A DNA stretch of 64,000 bases from Bog-473 sp963744225 (GCA_963744225.1 CAVUSV010000005.1:124001-188000), one strand, 5' to 3'; positions 45,160 to 55,032 are shown, counted from the first letter of the stretch. Made by a program: numbers and translations. Notes: generated by a model not told the origin, from the letters alone.

Positions 45160-46227
45160 GGACCGCCGTTCACTGCGGCCGCCTCGGCGGCCGTCCTCCC
45201 AGCTCCCGCAGCACATCGGTAACCACACACGATCCTTATTCTTCGTGCAAACTGTGCACAACGCGCCGACAACTTCTCCAAACCCAGACGTTCGGCCCCT
45301 CCGCCGGTGGCCATGAGGAACCGGCTGCTCCACCCCGACCTTCCTTCCCTTCCGAGGAACGACACGCCGAGACGGGCCGGGAACTGAAAGCCCGTCGAGA
45401 ATGCGGTCCGGGCGGTTGCCTCGGATTCGCTCTCCGTGCTCCGCCTCGAGCAACCAAGTGCTCTGTCCCCGCTCGTGCCCAGCGCGCAGAAACGACTCAG
45501 ATGACTGCGCGTGCAAGTGGATCGCTTCGAGCCGGCGGTCGAACAGGCCCCGGGCACCGTCAGCCTGCAACCGAAGACCCAGGTCGGTGTCCCTGTGCCA
45601 GTGCTGCGAGAACCGATCCGACGACACACCGACGCGGATCAGATCGTTCCGACGCACCGACACGTTGCCCAACCACAGCCCGTTGAGCACGGCGAGGGCA
45701 CCCGACTCCAGCCGTTGACAGTGGCCCTCGTATTCGGACGCATACAATCGCGTTGCTAGCGAGGCATGGCCATCGAGTCGAACGGGCATGTAGCCCATGA
45801 CGACGAGTCCCTTTGACCCTACGTGGCTCCGTGCGTGATACGAGACGAGACCGGGACCGGCAATGACGTCATCATCCATCAAGAGCACGACGTCTCCGCT
45901 GGCTCGTCGTACCCCGACCTCCAATGCAGCATGCTGCCCGCCGGGCTCGGCCACGATAGGACACAGATTGGCAAATTCGCCCTTGAGCTGCCTGAGGCAC
46001 TCGTACGAGCCGTCGATGTCCCCGTCGAGCACGACCAGTACCTCGGTCGCCGCTGGATCACCGGCCACCGCCTTGACAAACCGGGGCAGCAAATGACGTC
46101 GATTTCGGGACGCAACCACGACCGAAACGGTCGGAAGGTCCCTAGACCCCCCGTGTCCTTCCTGGCCTGGGGCGCTGTGAGCGGCCGTTCCCGGGAGATC
46201 GCCAACGCGTTGGGTGGCGAAGCTCAC
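45129..46227 (-). CDS. Glycosyltransferase family 2, one frame break
   Basis: LPTVSVVVASRNRRHLLPRF, VLVVLDGDIDGSYECLRQLK (DxD-like region of GT-A), GGQHAALEVGVRRASGDVVL and LMDDDVIAGPGLVSYHARSH. The acceptor region has NVSVRRNDLIRVGVSS and RDTDLGLRLQADGARGLF. Near 45395 the frame switches to FQFPARLGVSFLGREGRSGW and ends at 45129. The only plausible start is GTG 46227, so its 5' end overlaps the divergent GT4 gene by ~75 bp. Confidence 0.8.
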
Positions 46228-47162
46228 TGCCTATTCCCCCCCGAAGCCGGCTGGAGACCGCACCCCGCCGTCCGATACGTCGCTGTCCACCCTGAACACG
46301 ATTGGCTATGCGGCCCGTCGCCGGCCGAGGAGCTTCGTGGTGACCAATCCGCCAATCGTGGCCGGATTCGTAGTGCTCGCGTGCGGCCGACTGCTTGGGA
46401 GCCCCGTGGTGCTGGATAGCCACCCGGGGGCTTTTGGCGCACAGGGAGACACATTCTCCGCCAGGCTTCAGACCCTTCATCGATGGCTGGTGAAACACGT
46501 TGACGGCTCCATGGTCGCGTCGCAGAAGTGGATCGATGTCGTCCATGAATGGGGAGGAGAGGCCGTAGAGGTGCACGAGGCGCCGCGTGGGCTCGAGGTC
46601 CAGGCTCGACTTGAGCCGGTGTCGGACAGCCTCCAGGTCTTCTGCGTCGGTCGGCTTGCGCCAGACGAGCCCTTCACGGAAATGATCCGGGCCGCAGCCC
46701 ACGTACCTGACTGCCGATTCGTGGTCACGGGCGACGTCCGCGAGGGCACCGGAACTGCCGAGACTCGCTCCGGAGAACGTGACGTTCACCGGCTTCCTGG
46801 CTCCCGACGCGTACGATCGGGCACTCCGCGAGGCCGATGTGGTTATGACCTTGACCACTGAGCCGAGTTCCGTGATGCGAGCAGCCTACGAGGCTGTCTA
46901 TGCGAGCCGACCTCTCATCGTGACCGACTGGCCACTCGACCGCGACCTCTTTCCCTACGCGGTCCACGTGCACAACGATGCCGGAAGCATCGCGGAGGGC
47001 GTTCGACGCGCTCGGGACGACTACCGGGCTTTGGCACGAGGACGGAGCAGGCGCGCGCCGAGCAACTCGAACGCTGGGCGACACAGCTTCCCCAGCTCCG
47101 CCTCATGCTGCGCCTCCCTCTTCACGAAGAGGAAGGCTCGAGCCACGGCTCCAACACGATGA
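46153..47162 (+). CDS. Glycosyltransferase family 4, two or three frame breaks
   Basis: VSFLAWGAVSGRSREIANAL (46153, the GT4 opening), break near 46283, then STLNTIGYAARRRPRSFVVT, NPPIVAGFVVLACGRLLGSP, VVLDSHPGAFG, LQVFCVGRLAPDEPFTEMIR. Break near 46760, then VTFTGFLAPDAYDRALREAD, VVMTLTTEPSSVMRAAYEAV, YASRPLIVTDWPLDRDLF. A further break near 47040 may continue with TEQARAEQLERWATQLPQLR to a stop near 47257 instead of 47162. Catalytic Glu-rich region partly diverged. Convergent with the glycosylphosphotransferase. Confidence 0.75.
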
Positions 47163-48551
47163 GTTTTGCCACGCCGTCTCCCCCGCCCCGAAAGAGCCGT
47201 GCGGGCGTCAGGGCAAGAATTCGCAGATCGCTCCAGAAGGTCCAAGTGTCCACATAGTACGTGTCGAGTCGGACCAGCTCCTCGCAGCTGAGGTCGTGCT
47301 GGCCACTCACCTGCCACATGCCGGTCATTCCTGGGCGCACGTCGAAGCGACGCTCGGCCAACGCGGTCAGCCCCCGGCATTCCTCGGGGATGAATGGTCG
47401 TGGCCCGACCAGTGACATGTGCCCAACCAACACGTTGAACAGCTGAGGAAGTTCATCGATCCCCGTCCGGCGCAGGACCTTTCCGACCCGCGTCGTCCGA
47501 CCCGCCACCCTCTCGGAGTGGAGCCGCGGCGGCGGCGACTCACCAACCAGGCCGTCCTCATGTTGGACCCTCAACGTCCGCAGCTTGAAGATCCGGAAAG
47601 GGGTACGCCCGCGCCCAATCTCTCCTGGCGGAAGAAGATCGGTTTTCCGCCGGTGCAAGCAACGAGGGCAGCGGCAACGAGCAGAACCGGTGACACGAGG
47701 ACCAACGCAACAGCGGCAACGACAACGTCGAACGCCCGCTTTGTCCTGTCCCTCCTTGCAGGATCGCAACGTTGGCGCAGCGCAACCAGCGACAGCCCCG
47801 AAAAGTCCTCGAGACGTGCTCCCCAACCCACGAGTTCGAAGTACCTCGGCACCACATCGACAACCACCGAATTGGGCAGCACGCGGATGATCGGCAAAAG
47901 CTGTTCGACGTGGACCTTAGGGAAGGCGACCACGACCCGATTCGCGTTAAGCGATGTGCAGAGATCCGGAAGCTCCTCGACGGACCCGAGAACGCTTGTA
48001 TCGGACTGATCGTCATCGACGAGGCCGAGTACGTCCGAACACCCCGTGCGTTCCAATCGCCGGACAATGTCCTCCGTCAGAACTCCGGTGCCAACGACGA
48101 TGACGCGGTCAACGTTCGATCCGGCCTCCCGCTGCCGATAGGCGACCCCAAGCCTGAATGCCATCATGCAAAGCGCGGACGTTGCCAGTGCCAATACGAC
48201 CATGTGTGGGGGGATCCGATTACGGATAACCATTCCCACCAGCGCCTCGACGACAAGGATGGACGCCACGACGAAGACCGACACCTTCATGACCCTCAGC
48301 AGAGTTTGACTCGTGCTCCGGCGTGACCGGCTGTACACGTCTGATGACCACAGCGCCGCTACCTGAACCAACCAGATAGTGGCGATCGTGAGCACGGGTT
48401 GTGCTTGGCCCCGGGGACCTTGGAGGTGGGCAAGGAGGAGGACGACCGTCGTGATTGCAATTAAGGACACGACGGCATCGCACCAGAAGAAGGACACCGG
48501 CCGATCCTGCTTTTCAGACGGGCGATGTGTGTTCGTCAGTGCCCAGGTCAC
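47122..48551 (-). CDS. Polyprenyl-phosphate glycosylphosphotransferase (exopolysaccharide priming enzyme), one frame break
   Basis: ~476 residues from GTG 48551. N-terminal membrane part: AVVSLIAITTVVLLLAHLQ, VLTIATIWLVQVAALWSSDV, VFVVASILVVEALVGMVI and VVLALATSALCMMAFRL. Middle Rossmann-like domain: VDRVIVVGTGVLTEDIVRRL. C-terminal sugar transferase (PF02397): KRAFDVVVAAVALVLVSPVL, break near 47610, RIFKLRTLRV, RTGIDELPQLFNVLVGHMSL, VGPRPF and RPGMTGMWQVSG. It starts the polymer by moving a hexose-1-phosphate to a polyprenyl carrier. Coupled with the small gene upstream. Confidence 0.88.
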
Positions 48552-48754
48552 AGCGGGTACCCCTCGTCGCAGGCGACCCTCGCCTCCCGGATGACAGACG
48601 TCTCGGTTTCGATGGTCGTTTGGACGAAGTTCATGAGCTCGTGCAGCGAATTGATGCCACACTTACTTCCAGAGGCCACCGCTTCGATTTCTCCGGCGAA
48701 TTCCTCTCGCCCGATCCGATCGGTGTGCAGTCGCAGCACATATGACACCAGCAT
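48548..48754 (-). CDS. Small conserved protein coupled to the priming enzyme
   Basis: 68 residues: MLVSYVLRLHTDRIGREEFA, GEIEAVASGSKCGINSLHEL, MNFVQTTIETETSVIREARV. The stop (TGA, 48548-48550) overlaps the priming-enzyme GTG by 4 bp, showing translational coupling. The start-strand pattern 'MLVSYVLRL ... GxxVGExEAVATGxR' matches small uncharacterised actinobacterial proteins. It may help or control the transferase. Possibly RNA or protein-binding. Confidence 0.6.
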   Translation of the reverse strand: MLVSYVLRLHTDRIGREEFAGEIEAVASGSKCGINSLHELMNFVQTTIETETSVIREARVACDEGYPL

Positions 48755-49075
48755 GAGATGAAAGGTAAAGGTGGCACGTCCGTCCGATGTCTCACCAGCG
48801 TTGCGGGTATGGGCCGCGGGAGAACGGCTTCGTGTGGGACGCGGCGTGGGACGCCCGCGTCCGGCCGACCAGGGCGATTGACGTGAGACAGGGCTTACAC
48901 AGGGCTCACACCGCCATGAGACCAGGGTGACGTAATATGGTGCGGTGCCCCGTCATATGGACCCTTGGTCCACATCGTCCCAGTTCACGGCCCTCCGCCT
49001 GTCGCGGAGACGCGGCACTCAATACGTACGGCCCGCTCTGCCAGCCGTTCGTCGGGTGACGTGAGCGTAGACCCT
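48755..49075. other. Divergent control region of the exopolysaccharide assembly genes
   Basis: About 320 bp between the minus-strand priming unit and the plus-strand Wzz/Wzy unit. It must hold both promoters; I could not assign clear -10/-35 boxes or a repeat operator. Confidence 0.4.
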
Positions 49076-50236
49076 ATGTCAACGACTTCACAAACCTCCC
49101 GCGACGCCTTGGCTGAAGAGCCCATTGATCTCCTCTTCCAAGAGCACCCTGACGGCCCATCAGCCTCTCCGAAAGAGGTCGACTCCCCTCCTCTCCAAGC
49201 GGACGAGCTGCGGAACCTGGCGTTCGCAGCATGGAAAGGGTTTTTGAGCCTGCTGCGGCGGCTATTCCCGGCCTGGTTGCGGCGGCGCGCCTGGTTGCTG
49301 GTCGCTGCCACCCTCGCTGGTGCTTTCGGGGGCCTCACCTATGGCATGTTCGCCCACGCCTCCTACGCGGCTCAGGCCACACTGGCGGTGCCGGCCGGCG
49401 CAACCGCAACGAACCCCGGGAGTGCCAATGAAGCGCAGGCACTCGCAATCACATATGCCACGGTGCTCCAGGAAGACGTCCCGCTGCTTTCCCTGGCGGC
49501 TCAGGAGCTCGGCGTACCAGTTGGCGCCCTCTCGCACAACCTCTCCGTTTCGGTCCAAACCGGGACGTCGGTCTTGCTGTTGCGGTACACGGCGCCGACG
49601 AGTTCGGATGCGATCCGCGGCGTCAACGCCATCGCCGCGGCGATCGTAGACCATAAGACGCGTGGCAGCGCGACACCGCTTCACACGAGCGTCGTGCCTC
49701 TCCACACGGTCGACGTCGTCCAGTTGGCAACCTCTGCACAGTCGAGCGGGCACCTGGCGAAGTATGGACTCCCGATCGGCGTGTTCCTTGGGCTGCTCGT
49801 AGGGTTGATCATCGCACTCATCGCAGAACGAATCGACCCACGCGCGGACAGCGCCAGCCAACTTGCTGAGGTCTTCGATTGCCCCGTTGCCTCCGTGCCA
49901 AGTGAGCTCTCCGTTCCGGAGTTTGGGCATGCCGTCCTCAATTCACCGAGCGCATCGAACAGGATGATCCTCGCTCCGCTTCGCTGGTGGGACGCTCCAG
50001 CTGCGTACTCCATAGAGCGGACGCTCGCTCCTGACTATCCAGATAAGACGATCTCAATCAGCAAGGCGCTCGAGAAGGGCATGGCGCACCGACTCAATGC
50101 CAACTCTGAGCTCGTCCTGGTCGTTCGATCGGGCGAGCACATGCGCTCTGTGGGGGATGCCTTGGAGCGGCTCCGGCTTACAGGCCGCAAGGCGTCATGG
50201 ATCGCTCTGCTCGATCGTAATGACCTCTACGACTGA
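49076..50236 (+). CDS. Wzz-like polysaccharide co-polymerase (chain-length determinant)
   Basis: 386 residues from ATG 49076 (GTG 49061 would add five). Two membrane helices flank the periplasmic-like domain: LLVAATLAGAFGGLTYGMF and YGLPIGVFLGLLVGLIIALI. Between them ATLAVPAGATAT and AQALAITYATVLQEDVPLLS fit the chain-length-determinant domain; the second helix is followed by AERIDPRADSASQLAEVF, a BY-kinase-like junction. The C-terminal part lacks a P-loop, so it is not a kinase itself. Overlaps the polymerase gene by 17 bp. Confidence 0.8.
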   Translation: MSTTSQTSRDALAEEPIDLLFQEHPDGPSASPKEVDSPPLQADELRNLAFAAWKGFLSLLRRLFPAWLRRRAWLLVAATLAGAFGGLTYGMFAHASYAAQATLAVPAGATATNPGSANEAQALAITYATVLQEDVPLLSLAAQELGVPVGALSHNLSVSVQTGTSVLLLRYTAPTSSDAIRGVNAIAAAIVDHKTRGSATPLHTSVVPLHTVDVVQLATSAQSSGHLAKYGLPIGVFLGLLVGLIIALIAERIDPRADSASQLAEVFDCPVASVPSELSVPEFGHAVLNSPSASNRMILAPLRWWDAPAAYSIERTLAPDYPDKTISISKALEKGMAHRLNANSELVLVVRSGEHMRSVGDALERLRLTGRKASWIALLDRNDLYD

Positions 50237-51767
50237 GGCGCCGTCGCTCACCTCGATGGGCCTTCCGACGCGGACACGCTGTTCGCGGCTGACTCGCAAA
50301 AACCCCCATAGCTCACGCGGCCTGAACGCGGTCCTTCTTCTCTGCGCCGTCCTGTTCTCGCTCGTTGCCGCGGTGCTGGGCGCCCACAACCTTCGGTACG
50401 GCATCGGCTTCGTGCTCTGTCTTGGTCTCGTCAGTGCGGTCCTGGCCTGGCCGGTGCTCGGAGGTCTCCTCCTCGTGGCGCTCGTCCCACCACTCTCGGG
50501 ACTCCAGCCAGGCTTTCTGGTGCCACACGTTCGACTAACGGAGGCACTTATCGGGGTAGTCGGGCTCACCGTTCTGGTCGGAACCCGGCGCGTCGCGGCA
50601 GTCCGGTTCGGTTTGCTCGAGTGGCTACTGCTGGCTTACGGCGTTCTCTGGGCACTCCTGGCGGCGTATAACGCCGTGACGCTAGGTCAGCATCTCAGCA
50701 TTTCAGGTTGGGGAAGCGTGATCGGCCAGCTCCAATTCTTCCTGCTTTACAGAACGGTGCGGGTCACTCTCCGGACTCCACAACAGCGGCGGCTGGGGCT
50801 TCGCATCTTGATTGCCGCCACATTGCCGATGGCCTTCTTGGCGATTCTCCAAGAAGCCAATGTGGCTGGACTCCGGACGTCGCTCTTCAACTACACCGGC
50901 AACACCAGCCCACTGCAGACGTCAGGCATCATCCGAGCGACCGGACTGTTCGGGAACTGGGCGGCTCTCGCCGGCTACTTCCTCCCGATCCTCCTCTTCC
51001 TCGTGGCCATGGCACTTGCCGGGCGACTGAAGCAGCGGCGCCACCTCGCCGTCGCGCTGGGTGGCCTCATGGTGATCGGGCTCCTCTTGACCGCCGAGCT
51101 ATCGGTGATCCTCTGCCTGATCATCGGACTCTTTGTGCTGGGTGTCCAATACGGTCGCTTTCGCAAAATGATCATCTGGTTCGGCGTTGCGGCCGCCGTG
51201 TCTGTGGTCGTCGTCGGTCCGGTGCTCGGACAACGCCTGAACAACCAATTCGGATTCGTTGCGGGTTCCAGTAAGAGTGCGCTCGTACCTCAGACCGTGT
51301 CCTACCGCGAGACGATCTGGACCCAGCAGTACCTGCCTGCAGTGGCCCAGCGACCCCTCGAAGGCTACGGAATCGAGCTTCCTTCCACCATTTCTTGGCC
51401 CTACCCCGAGTCCCAATACATCGCCCTCCTCATAGAAGGGGGCTACCCCCTTCTCATCATGTACCTGATCCTCCTCTGGGGAATGTTCCGCGAGGCCAGG
51501 CGGGCGTCTCGTTCTTGGGATCCTGTCCAGCAGGCGCTCGGACGTTCATTGGCCGTGGGCGTCGTGAGCCTGGTGTTCGTGGGTATCACCTGGCCGTTCC
51601 TCAGCAACGGTGGGCTTCCTCAGGTTCTCTGGTGCCTCTTCGCTCTGTGCGGACCCGTCAGAAATCAACTCGCAAAACGGGCGGCCGCGCCGGAGCTGAC
51701 GTTGACCGCACCCCGTCCCCGAGCGACGATTCATCCGAGTTCTGACCCACGTCCGATCGAGCCATAA
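50220..51767 (+). CDS. O-antigen ligase / Wzy-like polymerase
   Basis: 515 residues with ten or more membrane helices, starting NAVLLLCAVLFSLVAAVLGA. The large extracytosolic loop and the segment VSYRETIWTQQYLPAVAQRP, LEGYGIELPSTISWPYPESQ, YIALLIEGGYPLLIMYL match the Wzy_C/O-antigen ligase domain (R-x-x-x-W and the H/E/Y-rich loop). It polymerises lipid-linked repeats on the outer face. Co-transcribed with the Wzz-like gene. Confidence 0.85.
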   Translation: MTSTTEAPSLTSMGLPTRTRCSRLTRKNPHSSRGLNAVLLLCAVLFSLVAAVLGAHNLRYGIGFVLCLGLVSAVLAWPVLGGLLLVALVPPLSGLQPGFLVPHVRLTEALIGVVGLTVLVGTRRVAAVRFGLLEWLLLAYGVLWALLAAYNAVTLGQHLSISGWGSVIGQLQFFLLYRTVRVTLRTPQQRRLGLRILIAATLPMAFLAILQEANVAGLRTSLFNYTGNTSPLQTSGIIRATGLFGNWAALAGYFLPILLFLVAMALAGRLKQRRHLAVALGGLMVIGLLLTAELSVILCLIIGLFVLGVQYGRFRKMIIWFGVAAAVSVVVVGPVLGQRLNNQFGFVAGSSKSALVPQTVSYRETIWTQQYLPAVAQRPLEGYGIELPSTISWPYPESQYIALLIEGGYPLLIMYLILLWGMFREARRASRSWDPVQQALGRSLAVGVVSLVFVGITWPFLSNGGLPQVLWCLFALCGPVRNQLAKRAAAPELTLTAPRPRATIHPSSDPRPIEP

Positions 51768-51919
51768 AGACGAGACGGGCGCGACACGTGCCTGAGACAA
51801 GGTGCACGTAGAGTCATTGTGGTCCGGCCGGGACGTGACCCCAGGCGGGAAAGTGAGCAGAAAGGTCGTTGCGGCCCGCACAGGGCGCCCAGACGCTGGG
51901 CCCGCGGGCTGCCCGGAAC

Positions 51920-51964
51920 GGGAGCCGTGGCCGTGATAAAGCCAAGCCCGCGGCTACGGCTCCC
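51920..51964. terminator. Hairpin between convergent genes
   Basis: GGGAGCCGTGGCCG (51920-51933) pairs with CGGCTACGGCTCCC (51951-51964): 14-bp stem with one G-U pair and a 17-nt loop. No long T-run follows, so it may work as a bidirectional terminator of the polymerase and glycanase genes or as a simple structured spacer. Confidence 0.45.
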
Positions 51965-51996
51965 CCGTCCGACTCCGAACGCCAGGGGGCTAGCAG

Positions 51997-53874
51997 CTAG
52001 CCGAAGTCAGCCCTCAGCGCGGCGGCCGTGTTGGGATTGGATCCTTGGTCGACGCTGCTCGACCCGTAGTCCCAGTAGGTGGCCTCGAAGACATTATGCG
52101 TGAGGAACCACCGGGCCATGTCGTTGACGAAGCCCGCGTTGTCCCCACCGCACACCTGGTTTGAACCGGCGGTCGCCTGTCCGCCACTGCTGCAGGTACC
52201 CCAGCCCAAGCCCCACTCGGGGAAGACCATCGGCTTGCTGTGCGCCGCCGAAAACGACGCCAGCCAGTTGAGGCCGAAGGACTGGGTCTGCACGTGCTGG
52301 AACTCGGTCGACTCGCCAGGGTAGGAGGCCCACTCGACGTCGTACACGTCCAAGCCGACGTAGTCCACGTAGGCGTCACCCGGGTAGTAATTGGCCAGGT
52401 CGCCCGCACCGAGGTCGCCGCGAGTCGGATTCCACTCGAACTTGAAGTTGGCCCCTGGCACCGCACGCATGGTCGTCACGATCTGCTGCCAATACCGGAC
52501 GAACGCGGCGGAGTGGCCGTTGGCCGCCCAGGGGAACCAGCCCCCGTTAAATTCCCAGCCGATCCGGATGATTGAGCTTCCCTGCCCCCCTGCCACCAGC
52601 GCCTGAGCCAAAGTCGCGTAATTCTGGTTGTAGGCCCCCGTCGCCCCTGTGTTGAGCGACGCGCCCGAATTGGGGAGCATAGGGACGCCCCAGATCATGG
52701 AGTATCCCTTCCCGGCCCACCTCGATAGGTACCACGCGGGGTTCGCAATCGTGGACCACGAGCTGCCGTCAAGGAAGTCCATGGCGTACCGAGGCGCTGC
52801 CCCCAGGGTGGCCGTGAAGTCCGAGGTCGCTGTTGGATCACCTGCGCCCGCGTAGACCCCGAACCCGGACGCACCGGGCGCAGAGCTCGAACCCGTGTTG
52901 TTCGGTTGTGTCGCCGTGCTACCACTAGACGCGCCAGTCGGCCCGAAGCTCCGCGCTAACTGGTTCGCTTCGATGATCTGATAGCCGGGGCGGACGCCGC
53001 CTGCCTCCATCCCTACCGCATGGGCACCGGTGCCGCCGAGGGACCCGTAAAACGGGGCATCGCCATAGTTGAAGATGCCCCCGTCCGATGCAAGGAGCCA
53101 GTAGCCGCCTCCGTCCGACGAAGGGGTCACCGCCACGATGGGACTGGCCAGAATGAGGGAGCCCGTCGACCCGTTGAACGCCGCGTCACCAAAGTCGAAG
53201 ATGCCACCGTCAGAGGCCACCAGCCAGTAGCCGCTCCCGTCCGGGGTGCTCGCCATGCCGACGATCGGCTTGTTGAGGCGCAGCGAGCCGGTGGACCCGT
53301 AGAAGTGCGCGTCACCAAAGCTAAAAATGCCACCGTCAGAGGCCACCAGCCAGTAGCCGCTCCCGTCCGGGGTGCTCGCCATGCCGACGATCGGCTTGTT
53401 GAGGCGCAGCGAGCCGGTGGACCCGTAGAAGTGCGCGTCACCAAAGCTAAAAATGCCACCGTCAGAGGCCACCAGCCAGTAGCCGCTCCCGTCCGGGGTG
53501 CTCGCCATGCCGACGATCGGTTCATTGATGCGGACGCCCCGGAGGGATCCATTTGATGGCGCGCCGTCGACAGGGGTCACGTCTCCGGCCGAAGTCGTCA
53601 TCCAGTAGCCCCCGGCCGGATCCGCTGCAAAGAGAGTGCCGCTGCCGAACCAGGCTGGGTGGGACAGATTGGTCGCGCTCGCCGGCGACGCTCCTCCGAA
53701 CCCGAACACGAGGCTGGTCGCGAGCATGGTCATCGCAAGCACAGCGGCCCCAAGGGCGCCACAGGTATTTGGCAGCCCGCGACGCACTCGTCCGCGTGAC
53801 CAACCCACAACCGGTATCTCGGCGCACGCGACGGCCGACTTGAATCGAACTGACCCGAGCGCTGAAACAGGCAC
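51997..53874 (-). CDS. Secreted GH26-like glycanase with N-terminal 42-residue repeats
   Basis: 625 residues. Signal peptide/anchor around residues 41-68 (LGAAVLAMTMLATSLVFGFG). Residues ~85-290 contain about four 42-residue repeats (PIVGMASTPDGSGYWLVASD, GGIFSFGDAHFYGSTGSLRL) typical of Acidimicrobiia exported proteins. After a Ser/Thr linker comes a GH26-like barrel: acid/base Glu441 in IIRIGWEFNGGWFPW, FKFEWNPTRGDLGAGDLANY, and nucleophile Glu553 in PMVFPEWGLGWG. It likely cleaves or trims a beta-linked polysaccharide outside the cell. No frame breaks. Confidence 0.85.
   Translation of the reverse strand: MPVSALGSVRFKSAVACAEIPVVGWSRGRVRRGLPNTCGALGAAVLAMTMLATSLVFGFGGASPASATNLSHPAWFGSGTLFAADPAGGYWMTTSAGDVTPVDGAPSNGSLRGVRINEPIVGMASTPDGSGYWLVASDGGIFSFGDAHFYGSTGSLRLNKPIVGMASTPDGSGYWLVASDGGIFSFGDAHFYGSTGSLRLNKPIVGMASTPDGSGYWLVASDGGIFDFGDAAFNGSTGSLILASPIVAVTPSSDGGGYWLLASDGGIFNYGDAPFYGSLGGTGAHAVGMEAGGVRPGYQIIEANQLARSFGPTGASSGSTATQPNNTGSSSAPGASGFGVYAGAGDPTATSDFTATLGAAPRYAMDFLDGSSWSTIANPAWYLSRWAGKGYSMIWGVPMLPNSGASLNTGATGAYNQNYATLAQALVAGGQGSSIIRIGWEFNGGWFPWAANGHSAAFVRYWQQIVTTMRAVPGANFKFEWNPTRGDLGAGDLANYYPGDAYVDYVGLDVYDVEWASYPGESTEFQHVQTQSFGLNWLASFSAAHSKPMVFPEWGLGWGTCSSGGQATAGSNQVCGGDNAGFVNDMARWFLTHNVFEATYWDYGSSSVDQGSNPNTAAALRADFG
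53201..53520 (-). repeat. Perfect 126-bp tandem repeat inside the glycanase gene
   Basis: 53201-53326 and 53327-53452 are identical over 126 bp, and 53453-53520 continues as a perfect partial third copy. Each unit encodes one 42-residue blade. Perfect DNA identity implies recent duplication or gene conversion. Confidence 0.95.
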
Positions 53875-54003
53875 GTCTCATGCCCACGCCGAGGCAGTCA
53901 TAATCCATGCAGCGAGAAGTGTTCGTCCGTTGTGCAGGTGGCTACGTCTCAGCGGTCATCTTCGGGAAATCGGGCAGCGCCGAAAGTGCGATTTTGCTGT
54001 CCT

Positions 54004-55032
54004 TCATCGGCGCGATGCACGTGCGCGGACGGACCCATCCTTCCCCAAGGCGATCTGCACCAAGTGGTTCTTCGTCCCGCTGACGCTGCTCGACCCGTAG
54101 TCCCAAAATGTCGATTCGAAGACATTGTGCGAGGCGAACCAACCGGTCATATCCCGGATAAAGACAGGGTTGTCACCTCCGCTGACCGAGGACGAACCAC
54201 TCACGGACGCCCCGTGGTTGGAGTCGCCCCATCCGAGGCCCCATTCCGGAAAGACCATCGGCTTCATGTGTGTCTTCGAGAAGGATGCAAGCCAATCAAG
54301 GCCGTTTTTCCCCCTCTTGATCTGGACGAACTCGTCCCGTGCGCCCGGGTAGGCCCTCCATTCAACGTCGAAGACATCGAGCCCCACGTAATCCACGTAC
54401 GCGTTCCCGGGGTAATAGCCCGAAAGAGGGCCGGCCCCGAGATCACCGCGTGTCGGGTTCCATTCGAACCTGAAGTTGGCTCCCGGCACTGAGCGCATCG
54501 TCGTCACGATCTGCCTCCAGTACGCGATGAACTGCGCGGCGTGGCCCTTGGCGGACCAAGGGAACCAGATTCCGTTGAACTCCCAACCGATCCGGATGAC
54601 GGAGCCGCCCTGCCCCGCAGCGACCAATGCACGTGCCAAGGTGGCGAAGTGCCCGTTGTAGGCCCCGGTGGCTCCCTTTGCAAGAGAGGCACCCGAACGC
54701 GGCAGGATCGGGACGCCCCAGATCATGGAGTAGCCCTTCCCCTGCCACGCCGTCATGTAGGCCTGAGGGTTCTCGATCGATGTCCATGTCGATCCCGCGA
54801 TGAAGTCCATGGCATAGGTGACCGGTCGGGCGGACTGCGACGCGAAGGTGACGACGCCGCCGACGTTTCCGGGTCCGGCATACACGCCCGCGGCGTATCT
54901 GCCTGCGCTCACGCCCTGTTGCGGAGCCGCGCTCGCCGAGCCCGTCGGCACTACCAGGGCAGGGGCGCCAACCAAGGTGACAATAAGCACACAAAACAAC
55001 GAGGCGGCGGGGCGGCAGTGGAGTCGATTCAT
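54004..55032 (-). CDS. Secreted GH26-like glycanase, second copy
   Basis: 342 residues from ATG 55032. Signal peptide MNRLHCRPAASLFCVLIVTL, then APALVVPTGSASAAPQQG. Same catalytic domain as its neighbour without the repeats: acid/base Glu151 in VIRIGWEFNGIWFPW, FRFEWNPTRGDLGAGPLSGY, nucleophile Glu263 in PMVFPEWGLGWGD. The two genes are adjacent and in tandem and share long segments, so they come from a duplication. Alternative start ATG 55050. Confidence 0.85.
   Translation of the reverse strand: MNRLHCRPAASLFCVLIVTLVGAPALVVPTGSASAAPQQGVSAGRYAAGVYAGPGNVGGVVTFASQSARPVTYAMDFIAGSTWTSIENPQAYMTAWQGKGYSMIWGVPILPRSGASLAKGATGAYNGHFATLARALVAAGQGGSVIRIGWEFNGIWFPWSAKGHAAQFIAYWRQIVTTMRSVPGANFRFEWNPTRGDLGAGPLSGYYPGNAYVDYVGLDVFDVEWRAYPGARDEFVQIKRGKNGLDWLASFSKTHMKPMVFPEWGLGWGDSNHGASVSGSSSVSGGDNPVFIRDMTGWFASHNVFESTFWDYGSSSVSGTKNHLVQIALGKDGSVRARASRR

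Noticed and set aside
53201..53520. CRISPR-like array
   Set aside because: Repeats are contiguous coding units of 126 bp without spacers, and no cas gene is present.
53020..53556. A plus-strand protein with repeats of 'ATVRGHQPVAAPVRGARHADDR'
   Set aside because: It is the antisense of the 126-bp repeat in the glycanase gene, not a real repeat protein.
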